Shown piece after piece: positions 26,282 through 34,048 of a stretch of DNA of 64,000 bases (within the stretch, counting starts at the first letter, position 1; the number at the start of each line of letters is the position of its first letter). The translations under genes were made by a program, and so were the position numbers. The notes below the pieces were generated by a model that ran no database searches, was not told where the DNA came from, and saw only the letters and a program-made list of their open reading frames with translations. The stretch covers positions 124,001 through 188,000 of the forward strand of contig NZ_JAGYVZ010000002.1 in assembly GCF_018380615.1 (NCBI RefSeq). The letters run 5' to 3'. This stretch comes from Flavobacterium psychroterrae (GTDB lineage Bacteria; Bacteroidota; Bacteroidia; Flavobacteriales; Flavobacteriaceae).

Positions 26282-28507
26282 ATGCGCAATTATATAGGGA
26301 GTTTCTTAGCATTCTTTTGTTTAATATCCGTTTCTTTTTCTCAAACAAAAACTATTGAAAAAGGATCTTATTTGTCTACAAACAAAGGTCAAAAAATTAA
26401 ATTGAATTTATTGGAGGATAATAAATACGAGCTGGTTTTTTATTCAGGTAATTATGAAGTAAAAGGTGATTCATTATTATTTACTCCAAGTGCAAAATCA
26501 GAAAATGGTTTTGAACTTGCCTTTAAAAATGATAAAAAAGCCAAAAAAATAAAAATAAAATTCTCAGATGCTGTTTACTACTATTCTTTTTATGTAGGTA
26601 CGCAAAAGGGTTCAGGCAATGTTCAATATCAACGATTGTCTGATATTAAGGATAAAGTAAACCCTCAGGGTGATAAAACCGATGTGGATTTTGAAATTGA
26701 AAAAGCAGATTTTTTGTATCTGGTTTATGAGCAATATGGAGGAGATGATAGTAAAGTTTCAAAATTTGCTTTACCAAAAGATGTTTCAGAAGTTACAATC
26801 AAATATAATTTAGACGCTATAGGTGATTTGAATATTTCAGGTTTTTATAACCCAAAAACAAATGAGCTGATGATTTCTGAGCAATCAGGAAAAAGTCCGT
26901 TGGTTTTTCGTAATGCAAAAGATGTTCAGCCCGAAAAAACATCCCAAATAACTCCTTTAGAAAATAAAACAATTCCTAACTGGACTTATCCGGGCAAAGA
27001 ACCTTTGGTAAATGATGATTTTGGTACTGCCGTTGATTCTACCGTTGTTGAAACTGATCCTCTTCCTGCAACATATGATTTTAAATTAAAAATCGAGAAC
27101 AATTTAAAAAGTGCTCTTTCATCAAACAAATCAGCTAAAAATAAATTTTTAGTAGTTGCAGTTGATAGCAAAAATACTTCGGCGAAAGCTGATTTTAATA
27201 CTTTTATTAAAGATCAGGAAACGCAAATAGGATATACAATGTACGATTCGTATCATCCGGAATATGACATGTACAATTTTTATTTGGCTACAGCCGATGA
27301 TAAAAAATGGTTGAAAACAAATAAAATTCCAGATCCAAGTGTGGTTATTTTAAATAATAATGGAGATGTTTTAGCGGTTGCAAAATCTAATTTGACAGAG
27401 AAACAATATCAGTTTAATTATTATGACGGACTTTATAAAAAATTACAAAGAACAGAAGGATTCTCTGCTTTTAATAAAACGGTAAAAAACAAAAAATCTA
27501 CAGATGCTGATTTAATTCAGGCTTTTAATAAAGTTGCGGTTCTTGAAACAACTTACGAATATGAAACAGAATCAAATGATGAAAATCCAACTGAATTTAA
27601 GTTTGTAAATACTACTCTGGATAAAAAAGAAGTGAATCAAATCTGGAAAAATCTAATTACAGCACATCAAAAAGATACAAAACCCAATATGTATCTGGTT
27701 GAAACTATTTTGAAAGAAATTAAAAATCAGGGATTTTCTAAACAGTTTTTTAAAGATGATAAAGTTTTAAACGATACTGATTTTCTTTCGATAGATTATT
27801 TGATTAAACATTATGACGCTATAGATGCAGAACGCGCAGCATTTAATGCAAAAGAAGGCGAAACGCATTTAATAGGAAGTTTGAATACTGAAATTGCGGG
27901 AGCTTTACAGCAAAATAAATATGTATCTGAAAATGATATTGCAGCAGATAAAAATGAAGCCAAAACAATTTCGGTTTATAAAAAGTTAATTGCTGGTGGA
28001 AAAGGAAACTTTGAGGCTTATCAAAATTACTTCACATTTCTGGAAGAAGCACAAGATAAAGACGGTTCTAATACTAATTATTTAAAAGAATTCAGCACTT
28101 ATTTTAATGCTAATCTGGCAACAGATAAAGGAAGCGTGATCGAAAAATTAGACGATATGTTTACGTCATTAGATCCAAGTTCTGATTATTCGTATAACGG
28201 ATGGAACTCCTTTAAGGAATACCATTCTAATTTGGCTAATTCGGCAGCGTGGACAGTCGTTTCAAAACCCGGAAATACCAGTTTTATAAAATCTGCAATT
28301 ACATGGTCAGAATATAGTTTACTGGTAGCAAAAAACAATCCATACTATTTAGATACGCTGGCGCAATTATATTATAAAGACGGGCAAAAGCAAAAAGCAA
28401 TTGAAACACAAACTCTCGCCGTTAAATATTTAACCGCTGATGTAGAAGAGGAAACAGCAATTGAAATAAAAGAAACGTTAAGCAAAATGCAAAATGGAAC
28501 ATATTAA
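26282..28507 (+). CDS. Large secreted hypothetical protein with degenerate thioredoxin-like and C-terminal repeat regions
   Basis: The 741-residue protein has a signal peptide (ending SVSFSQ). Residues 20-220 are beta-rich. A middle segment (about residues 275-370; KNKFLVVAVDSKNTSAKADFNTFI, then IPDPSVVILNNNGDVLAVA) resembles a thioredoxin-like fold but has no CxxC. The C-terminal part is helical, with a TPR-like last repeat (YLDTLAQLYYKDGQKQKAIETQTLAVKY). I cannot assign a function; thioredoxin-like periplasmic proteins without Cys pairs occur in Bacteroidota. It is a single-gene unit with a terminator after it. Confidence 0.7.
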   Translation: MRNYIGSFLAFFCLISVSFSQTKTIEKGSYLSTNKGQKIKLNLLEDNKYELVFYSGNYEVKGDSLLFTPSAKSENGFELAFKNDKKAKKIKIKFSDAVYYYSFYVGTQKGSGNVQYQRLSDIKDKVNPQGDKTDVDFEIEKADFLYLVYEQYGGDDSKVSKFALPKDVSEVTIKYNLDAIGDLNISGFYNPKTNELMISEQSGKSPLVFRNAKDVQPEKTSQITPLENKTIPNWTYPGKEPLVNDDFGTAVDSTVVETDPLPATYDFKLKIENNLKSALSSNKSAKNKFLVVAVDSKNTSAKADFNTFIKDQETQIGYTMYDSYHPEYDMYNFYLATADDKKWLKTNKIPDPSVVILNNNGDVLAVAKSNLTEKQYQFNYYDGLYKKLQRTEGFSAFNKTVKNKKSTDADLIQAFNKVAVLETTYEYETESNDENPTEFKFVNTTLDKKEVNQIWKNLITAHQKDTKPNMYLVETILKEIKNQGFSKQFFKDDKVLNDTDFLSIDYLIKHYDAIDAERAAFNAKEGETHLIGSLNTEIAGALQQNKYVSENDIAADKNEAKTISVYKKLIAGGKGNFEAYQNYFTFLEEAQDKDGSNTNYLKEFSTYFNANLATDKGSVIEKLDDMFTSLDPSSDYSYNGWNSFKEYHSNLANSAAWTVVSKPGNTSFIKSAITWSEYSLLVAKNNPYYLDTLAQLYYKDGQKQKAIETQTLAVKYLTADVEEETAIEIKETLSKMQNGTY

Positions 28508-28513
28508 AATGAG

Positions 28514-28546
28514 AAAGCCTTTGAAAATAATTCAAAGGCTTTTTTT
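28514..28546. terminator. Bidirectional terminator between convergent genes
   Basis: AAAGCCTTTGAA and TTCAAAGGCTTT form a 12-bp stem around AATAA, followed by T7. It serves the + strand gene ending at 28507 and possibly the DUF4153 gene ending at 28547. Confidence 0.85.
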
Positions 28547-30325
28547 CTAGTTTTTGATTTTTACCAGAACTTTTATATTGTAATTGTTTAATACTTTTTT
28601 GTTTTTTACAATTTTACCATTTGTATTAAGATAAGAAATCACTATTTTATATTTAGGAGTTTCTACATTCTGAATTATTTTTTTATTTACGTTCGAGTTT
28701 CGGTCAAACTCAGGATTTTTATTCACAAAATCGGTAATTGGCAGCGGAATAATCTCTTGGTTAATTTGTAGCGTAAAACCAGAATCAACAACTGTAGATT
28801 TTAGCGAATAACTTTTATTTTCAATTGTTAAGCAATCTTTACATTCAAAATTTTTCTCGTATGAAGAAAGATTAAACGACATATCATATCCGTGAATGTT
28901 TTCTATAACGTTTTGGTCGTTTTCATAATAATAGTAATAAAATTCGTTTTTGTTTTTATCTTCTCTGTCATATGAAGCTCTGTATTCATAACCCAAGGCT
29001 TCCATTATTTTATAATCGCCGGGATCTTTGTCTTTTTTAAGAAGTGCGTCTAGTTTGTTTTTCGCATATGGAATCATAACTTCTACACCATAATTATTTT
29101 CTAAAAAAGAAACAATACTACTTAAATCCTGCTCTTCTTTAAAAGAAAGTTTTTTATGATGTGTATTTTGCATAAAAGTTTCAAAACGGGATAACTGGCT
29201 GATTTTTGAAATAGAATTAGCACTTTGCGGACCAACAATTGAAAACAATCCTGCCAAACACATACTTATTGGAATAAACTTGATTTTTGGCTGTTTTTGG
29301 ATTAAAAAATAAGCCACAACAATACACAACCAAATCGATAATAGTAAAACATAATAACGTTCATTCGTAAATCCATAAAGATTGATTCTGTACAAAATTG
29401 CCCAAAACAGCAATCCCAATAACGGAATCAAAAGAAAATAAAACCAGCGACTGAATGTTCGCATCCATAAATTATTAGTTTCAGTCGCAATAGGATGAAC
29501 TAATAAAAAAGATAAAATGCCGAAAATGGCAAATACCAAAACAAGGTAAGAAACCCAGCCAACAGGCAAAGAAAGTGTTACCAGGATTTTAGCTTCATAA
29601 CATATTAAAATCACCAAATACAGACTTATAAGCGGCAATAAAACATATTGAGTGAAGTTTTTAAGACCTTTTGGATAATTTAAAACTAAAGGATCTTCGC
29701 TATTATTAGTTTCAGGAACTCCGTTTAAAAAGAAAATAGTATTAAAGATTCCTGCAATCACAAAAAAGACATGGAAATAAATATGATTGTAAAATTCAAC
29801 CTTGAATAATTTATCAATCGCTAATATTGCCAATGCCAAACCGGAATAAAGTACAACGCTATATAATCCCGCAGTTAAAATCCTGAGAAAAAGTTGTTTG
29901 TTGAATTCCCAAAATTCATCCTGATTATACTTTCTGGGTATAAAACCGGCAAACGAAACTAATAAATGCAATGCAATATTAAGAACAAAAAATTGTTGTA
30001 TTTCGAGATCGGTGACGTTTTTGTGAAAATTAAAAACAAAAAGAATAATAAGGCTTCCAAGTGCTAAACTCGTTAGCAAACGCAAAAGATTGCTCTTTTT
30101 TGAAGCTAAGAAATACAAACTCACAGAAAGAAATAAAACCAAACATAAAGAACAACTCATTAAAGCTTTCTCGTAAAGTTCTTTATTCGGGTCGTTATAT
30201 TCTTTTTCATTAAGAATAATGGCTATAATAGTTCCTAAAACCGTGGTTATGGTTTCTAACGGAAATCTTAAAACTGTTTTTAGTGTTGCGTTTAGAACGT
30301 TTTGTAACGAAGGAAGTCGGCTCAT
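28547..30325 (-). CDS. DUF4153 domain-containing membrane protein
   Basis: The 592-residue protein has an N-terminal block of about 11-12 membrane spans (residues 20-375) and a soluble C-terminal region (about 380-592). The membrane part contains typical DUF4153 segments, such as ILTAGLYSVVLYSGLALAILAIDKLF and the LNGVPE loop. Function is unknown. It is transcribed alone, divergent from the M28 peptidase gene across a 180-base gap. Confidence 0.85.
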   Translation of the reverse strand: MSRLPSLQNVLNATLKTVLRFPLETITTVLGTIIAIILNEKEYNDPNKELYEKALMSCSLCLVLFLSVSLYFLASKKSNLLRLLTSLALGSLIILFVFNFHKNVTDLEIQQFFVLNIALHLLVSFAGFIPRKYNQDEFWEFNKQLFLRILTAGLYSVVLYSGLALAILAIDKLFKVEFYNHIYFHVFFVIAGIFNTIFFLNGVPETNNSEDPLVLNYPKGLKNFTQYVLLPLISLYLVILICYEAKILVTLSLPVGWVSYLVLVFAIFGILSFLLVHPIATETNNLWMRTFSRWFYFLLIPLLGLLFWAILYRINLYGFTNERYYVLLLSIWLCIVVAYFLIQKQPKIKFIPISMCLAGLFSIVGPQSANSISKISQLSRFETFMQNTHHKKLSFKEEQDLSSIVSFLENNYGVEVMIPYAKNKLDALLKKDKDPGDYKIMEALGYEYRASYDREDKNKNEFYYYYYENDQNVIENIHGYDMSFNLSSYEKNFECKDCLTIENKSYSLKSTVVDSGFTLQINQEIIPLPITDFVNKNPEFDRNSNVNKKIIQNVETPKYKIVISYLNTNGKIVKNKKVLNNYNIKVLVKIKN

Positions 30326-30505
30326 TTTTTAATCAGTTATATTGTACTAAGAAAGGTAAATTGTGAGAGATAACCAAATAAAAGTAATAATGATAAAAAA
30401 ATGTTGGAATCATTTTATTGAATTTACATTTCAGTACTATTTCAATTACAAACAGGCGATTTTTTCTCTATAAATTAGTAAGTTTGGGTTACTAAATTAA
30501 AACGT

Positions 30506-31972
30506 ATGAAAAATAAAATGATCCTCGTTTTACTTGCTTGTGGAGGAGTAGTTTTCTCGCAGGCAATTAAAAAACCGCTAGTTTCAGCAATTACAGATAA
30601 AGACCTTAAGACAGATATGTACCAGATGGCTGGAGATCATTTTAATGGTCGTGAAGCAGGAACTTTAGACGAGTTAAAGGTATCGATGTGGCTGGCAAAT
30701 AAAGCCAAAGAAGCAGGAATGGCTCCGGCAGGTGATGATGGAACTTACTTTCAGTTTTTTGATATGTACAGGCATCAGGTAACTTCAAACACAAAATTTA
30801 AAATTGGACAAAAAGAATTTAAATTGTGGAAAGATGTTCTGGTAGCAGAAACAACAAATATAAAAGTTGATGCATCTTTAATTTATTTAGGAGCTGCAAC
30901 AAAAGAAGAAATTGAAAAAGCAGATATCAAAGGAAAAGCAGTTGTTATTTTAGCTTCAAAACAAGGAATTGCAGATGATATTTCGCTGTTTGACAGACGT
31001 TATCCTGGTCTTGTCAGAAACAAATATTATGATCTTGTAGTTAAAAAAGGAGCCACGGCATTAATTATGGTAGCTGATGCATTAGCAGAAGAAAGCTGGT
31101 CGCAGGTTGAACCACAAATGACAAGAGGTGTTTACGGAATTGAAGGTTTGAGAGATAAAATTGGAGCAACAATGCCGGTTTTTTGGGTGCATAATGATCA
31201 ATTAGAGTATTTAAAAACGACTAAAGATCTTTTATCTACCGAAGTTATTTCTGAAACATATAAATATCCATCAGTAAACATTGTGGGTACAATTGCAGGA
31301 ACTGATCCTAAATTAAAAGATGAATATGTTCTTTTTAGCGGACATCAGGATCACGATGGTGTAAGACAAAAATACGGAAAAGACTCTATTTATAACGGAG
31401 CTGATGATAATGCAAGTACTTGTGTGGCAATGTTAGCTATTGCAAGAGCATATAAAAAACAACCTGGAAAAAGAACTGCTTTATTTGTATTTCACGGTTC
31501 AGAAGAGCGTGGATTGTTAGGTTCAAGATGGTATGCATCGCACTCAACAGTTCCCGAAAAAAATATTATTGCAGTACTAAACGGAGATATGATTGGTAGA
31601 AATAATGTAAACCAGGCAGCGCTTTTAGGTTCTAGTTCTCCTCATGAAAACTCATCTGATTTAGTGGCTATTGCCAAAAGAGCAAATGACGAAGGTCCTA
31701 AATTTGACTTGGATAAACTTTGGGACAGACCGGAACATCCTGAGTATTTTTACTTCCGTTCAGATCATTTACCGTATGCAAAAAGAGGAATTCCATCAGT
31801 TTTCTATACTAGTGTTTTGCACAGTCAATATCACACGCCAATGGATGAATCTGAAAACATTGACTTCGTAAAATTGCACAAAATGACAGAATGGATGTAC
31901 CGCACAGGTTGGATTTTATCTAACGATGCAACGCGTCCTAAAACATTACCAAATGTACAATTAGAGCGATAA
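30506..31972 (+). CDS. Secreted M28-family zinc aminopeptidase
   Basis: The 488-residue protein has a signal peptide (about residues 1-19), a PA-like insert before residue 250 and a zinc peptidase domain. All M28 ligands are present: SGHQDHDG (His, Asp), NGADDNAST (bridging Asp), GSEERGLLGS (catalytic and zinc Glu), NGDMIGRN (Asp) and SQYHTPMD (His). It should remove N-terminal residues from peptides in the periplasm or at the surface. The gene is alone between an inverted repeat and the DUF4153 gene. Confidence 0.93.
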   Translation: MKNKMILVLLACGGVVFSQAIKKPLVSAITDKDLKTDMYQMAGDHFNGREAGTLDELKVSMWLANKAKEAGMAPAGDDGTYFQFFDMYRHQVTSNTKFKIGQKEFKLWKDVLVAETTNIKVDASLIYLGAATKEEIEKADIKGKAVVILASKQGIADDISLFDRRYPGLVRNKYYDLVVKKGATALIMVADALAEESWSQVEPQMTRGVYGIEGLRDKIGATMPVFWVHNDQLEYLKTTKDLLSTEVISETYKYPSVNIVGTIAGTDPKLKDEYVLFSGHQDHDGVRQKYGKDSIYNGADDNASTCVAMLAIARAYKKQPGKRTALFVFHGSEERGLLGSRWYASHSTVPEKNIIAVLNGDMIGRNNVNQAALLGSSSPHENSSDLVAIAKRANDEGPKFDLDKLWDRPEHPEYFYFRSDHLPYAKRGIPSVFYTSVLHSQYHTPMDESENIDFVKLHKMTEWMYRTGWILSNDATRPKTLPNVQLER

Positions 31973-32009
31973 GGGATTTTACCGATTTTATATTGGGATT
32001 GAAATTTAG

Positions 32010-32119
32010 ACGCGGATGAAACCGATTTACTTCGTAAGACACGGATAAAAACTGATTTTATATTTGAAAAATCCGTTTTTATCCGCGTTTTCGCGATAGC
32101 GAATCGGTTTCATCTGCGT
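32010..32119. repeat. Inverted repeat of the ACGCGGATGAAACCGATT family
   Basis: The outer arms (32010-32027 and 32102-32119) are complementary at 17 of 18 positions. A second nested pair (CGGATAAAAAC and GTTTTTATCCG) lies inside. It is a composite palindrome between the peptidase gene and the convergent metK. Confidence 0.8.
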
Positions 32120-32165
32120 TGAAATAACAAACAGATTTAAATAGTACAAAATCATAAAATTCACT

Positions 32166-32208
32166 AAAAAAAAAGGCTGTTCAAAATAAATAGACAGCCT
32201 TTTTTTTA
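32166..32208. terminator. Bidirectional terminator between the M28 gene and metK
   Basis: AGGCTGT pairs with ACAGCCT, flanked by a nine-base A-run on the left and T8 on the right, so it works in both directions. Confidence 0.85.
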
Positions 32209-32268
32209 TGTTTAAGAGTAACTAGTTGTCAAAAAATCTAACAATCTAAGTAGTCTAATAATCTAAAT

Positions 32269-33519
32269 TTACAATCCAAATTCAGCTTTTACTTTGTCAA
32301 CAAAATCAAGTTTTTCCCATGTAAACAACTCAACAGTAACAGTTTTTACATGTCCGCCTGGAGCCGAAAAAGTTTTAGTTACAACTTCTGGAGTACGTCC
32401 CATGTGTCCGTAAGCAGCAGTTTCACTATAAATAGGATTTCTTAATTTCAAACGTTGCTCGATAAAGTAAGGACGCATATCAAAAATAGCTTCTACTTTT
32501 TTAGCGATTTCACCGTTAGTTAAGTTTACTTTTGCAGTTCCGTAAGTATCAATGAAAATACCCATTGGTTCAGCAACTCCAATTGCGTAAGAAACCTGAA
32601 CTAAAATCTCATCAGCAACACCAGCAGCAACTAAGTTTTTAGCGATATGACGTGTAGCATAAGCAGCACTTCTATCCACTTTACTTGGATCTTTTCCAGA
32701 GAATGCACCACCACCGTGAGCACCTTTTCCACCGTAAGTATCAACAATAATTTTTCTTCCTGTTAAACCAGTATCTCCGTGAGGTCCTCCAATAACGAAT
32801 TTTCCTGTTGGGTTAATATGGTAGTTGATTTTATCATTGAATAAATGCGCGTGAGTTGGATTTTTAGCAATAATTCTTGGAATCAAAATATCAATAATAT
32901 CCTTTTTGATTTTAGCAAGCATTGTAGCTTCTTCATCAAAATCATCATGTTGAGTTGAGATTACAATCGCATCAATACGAGTTGGTTTATTATCATCACT
33001 GTACTCTAAAGTTACCTGCGATTTTGCATCAGGACGTAAATAAGTGATTTCACTGTTTTCACGTCTTAAAATTGCTAATTCCTGTAATAATTTATGAGAT
33101 AAATCAAGTGCCAATGGCATGTAGTTTTCAGTTTCGTTAGTTGCGTAACCAAACATCATTCCCTGATCTCCTGCACCTTGCTCTTCTGGCTTAGCTCTGT
33201 CAACCCCTTGATTAATATCTGCTGATTGCTCATGAATTGCAGAAAGAATCCCACAAGAATTTGCCTCAAACATATACTCGCTTTTTGTATATCCAATTTT
33301 ACGGATTACATCGCGCGCAATTTGCTGCACATCAAGATAGGTATTCGATTTTACTTCACCAGCTAAAATTACCTGACCTGTAGTAACAAGAGTTTCACAA
33401 GCTACTTTTGAGTCAGCATCAAATGCCAAAAAGTTATCAATTAATGCATCCGAAATTTGATCTGCAACTTTGTCTGGATGCCCTTCACTAACAGATTCTG
33501 ACGTAAATAAATAAGCCAT
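32269..33519 (-). CDS. metK: S-adenosylmethionine synthetase
   Basis: The 416-residue enzyme makes SAM from methionine and ATP. Motifs are [22 protein letters not shown] (ATP His and metal Asp), [15 protein letters not shown] (hexapeptide region) and [19 protein letters not shown] (P-loop-like). It opens the sulfur-amino-acid half of the window. The start codon is preceded by a leader of about 170 bases with several hairpins and a clear promoter, which suggests control at the RNA level. Confidence 0.97.
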   Translation of the reverse strand: MAYLFTSESVSEGHPDKVADQISDALIDNFLAFDADSKVACETLVTTGQVILAGEVKSNTYLDVQQIARDVIRKIGYTKSEYMFEANSCGILSAIHEQSADINQGVDRAKPEEQGAGDQGMMFGYATNETENYMPLALDLSHKLLQELAILRRENSEITYLRPDAKSQVTLEYSDDNKPTRIDAIVISTQHDDFDEEATMLAKIKKDIIDILIPRIIAKNPTHAHLFNDKINYHINPTGKFVIGGPHGDTGLTGRKIIVDTYGGKGAHGGGAFSGKDPSKVDRSAAYATRHIAKNLVAAGVADEILVQVSYAIGVAEPMGIFIDTYGTAKVNLTNGEIAKKVEAIFDMRPYFIEQRLKLRNPIYSETAAYGHMGRTPEVVTKTFSAPGGHVKTVTVELFTWEKLDFVDKVKAEFGL

Positions 33520-33689
33520 AATAATTTATTAAATTAAAATTAAGTGAGGAAAAAAATTGCTTAAAAAGGGCTAAAGGAGAATATCTGCTTTAGCATTTTT
33601 TACTACCGAAATTAAATTCTTCAGTATTCATAACGAACCATTTCATTATGAAGAGGTTGCAATCAGTTCAAATTTTTCCTCTGTATTCG
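33520..33689 (-). promoter_or_regulatory. Long structured 5' leader of metK
   Basis: Between the metK promoter and its start codon the minus strand can form several hairpins in succession: AGAGG/CCTCT; TTCATAA/TTATGAA; ACTGAA/TTCGGT (one G-U pair); and GCTAAAG/CTTTAGC. The segments GATTGCAACC and TGCTAAAG faintly recall parts of SAM-binding RNAs. It does not match the SAM-I core seen at the two other sites in this window. No leader peptide rich in Met is seen. I treat it as a candidate structured regulatory leader of unknown type. Confidence 0.5.
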
Positions 33690-33693
33690 GGTG

Positions 33694-33722
33694 CAAAGGT
33701 ATAAAACCATTTTGATTTGCAA
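33694..33722 (-). promoter_or_regulatory. metK promoter
   Basis: Read on the minus strand, TTG (33722-33720) and TACCTTTG (33701-33694) are 18 bases apart, matching the Bacteroidota consensus. Transcription should begin near 33687, leaving a leader of about 170 bases. Confidence 0.65.
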
Positions 33723-33779
33723 ATTAAAGTTCTCTTTTTTTTAATTTTATATGCAGAAATTTAACATAACATACTATTT

Positions 33780-33791
33780 CGATAGGGTAAT
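33780..33791 (+). promoter_or_regulatory. CGATAGGGTAAT element upstream of the leader A promoter
   Basis: This 12-mer recurs exactly at 49992-50003 in the leader of the TauE/cysH unit. Here it stands about 20 bases before the -33 box. Two identical 12-mers in front of two sulfur-linked units suggest a shared operator, though chance is not excluded. Confidence 0.35.
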
Positions 33792-33812
33792 AGAAATTAT
33801 TTCTGTTTTTGT

Positions 33813-33843
33813 TTGGTCGATTAAAAAATTGTTTGCAAATTTG
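33813..33843 (+). promoter_or_regulatory. Promoter of leader A and the TonB receptor
   Basis: TTG at 33813-33815 and CAAATTTG at 33836-33843 (7/8 match to TAnnTTTG) are 20 bases apart. A start near 33850 would put the leader-peptide ATG about 16 bases into the transcript. Confidence 0.5.
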
Positions 33844-33865
33844 CCCCATCAAAATAAAAGAAAAG

Positions 33866-33931
33866 ATGAAATTAACTGTTTGCAATATGTCTTGTATAAT
33901 GCCGGAGCCTTCCGCAGAGACACTATTGTAG
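33866..33931 (+). CDS. Leader peptide A, 21 residues, Met/Cys-enriched
   Basis: The ORF reads MKLTVCNMSCIMPEPSAETL plus a final Leu: three Met and two Cys in the first twelve residues. It stands between a promoter-like sequence and a strong hairpin terminator, 118 bases before the TonB receptor gene. The codons for Cys6, Met8, Cys10 and Met12 lie just upstream of GCAGAG (33914-33919), which can pair with the left arm of the terminator (CTCTGC, 33958-33963). That is the layout of a ribosome-stalling attenuation leader. Two similar ORFs at 37194 and 40657 support it. Translation is not proven. Confidence 0.55.
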   Translation: MKLTVCNMSCIMPEPSAETLL

Positions 33932-33954
33932 TTTTTTTTCAAAAATATATATAG

Positions 33955-33983
33955 AGCCTCTGCCAACCGCAGAGGCTTTTTTA
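33955..33983 (+). terminator. Attenuator hairpin after leader A
   Basis: AGCCTCTGC (33955-33963) pairs with GCAGAGGCT (33969-33977) around CAACC, followed by a T-run. It stands before, not after, the TonB receptor gene, so it is a regulatory terminator. The alternative pairing with 33914-33919 would disrupt it. Confidence 0.8.
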
Positions 33984-34048
33984 TTTGCAAAAAGCTCAAA
34001 ATCAAATCACTTTTCAAACCAAAATAATAATCAATCAGAAAAAAAGCA

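Noticed and set aside
33520..33689. metK leader as a SAM-I or SAM-II riboswitch
   Set aside because: GCAACC and TGCTAAA are present, but the ordered SAM-I core and the P1 closing stem are missing, and I could not lay out the SAM-II pseudoknot. It is kept only as a structured leader of unknown type.
33724..34017. 97-codon minus-strand frame in the metK/TonB gap
   Set aside because: It runs antisense through leader A, its promoter and its terminator hairpin; the low-complexity product has no family features.
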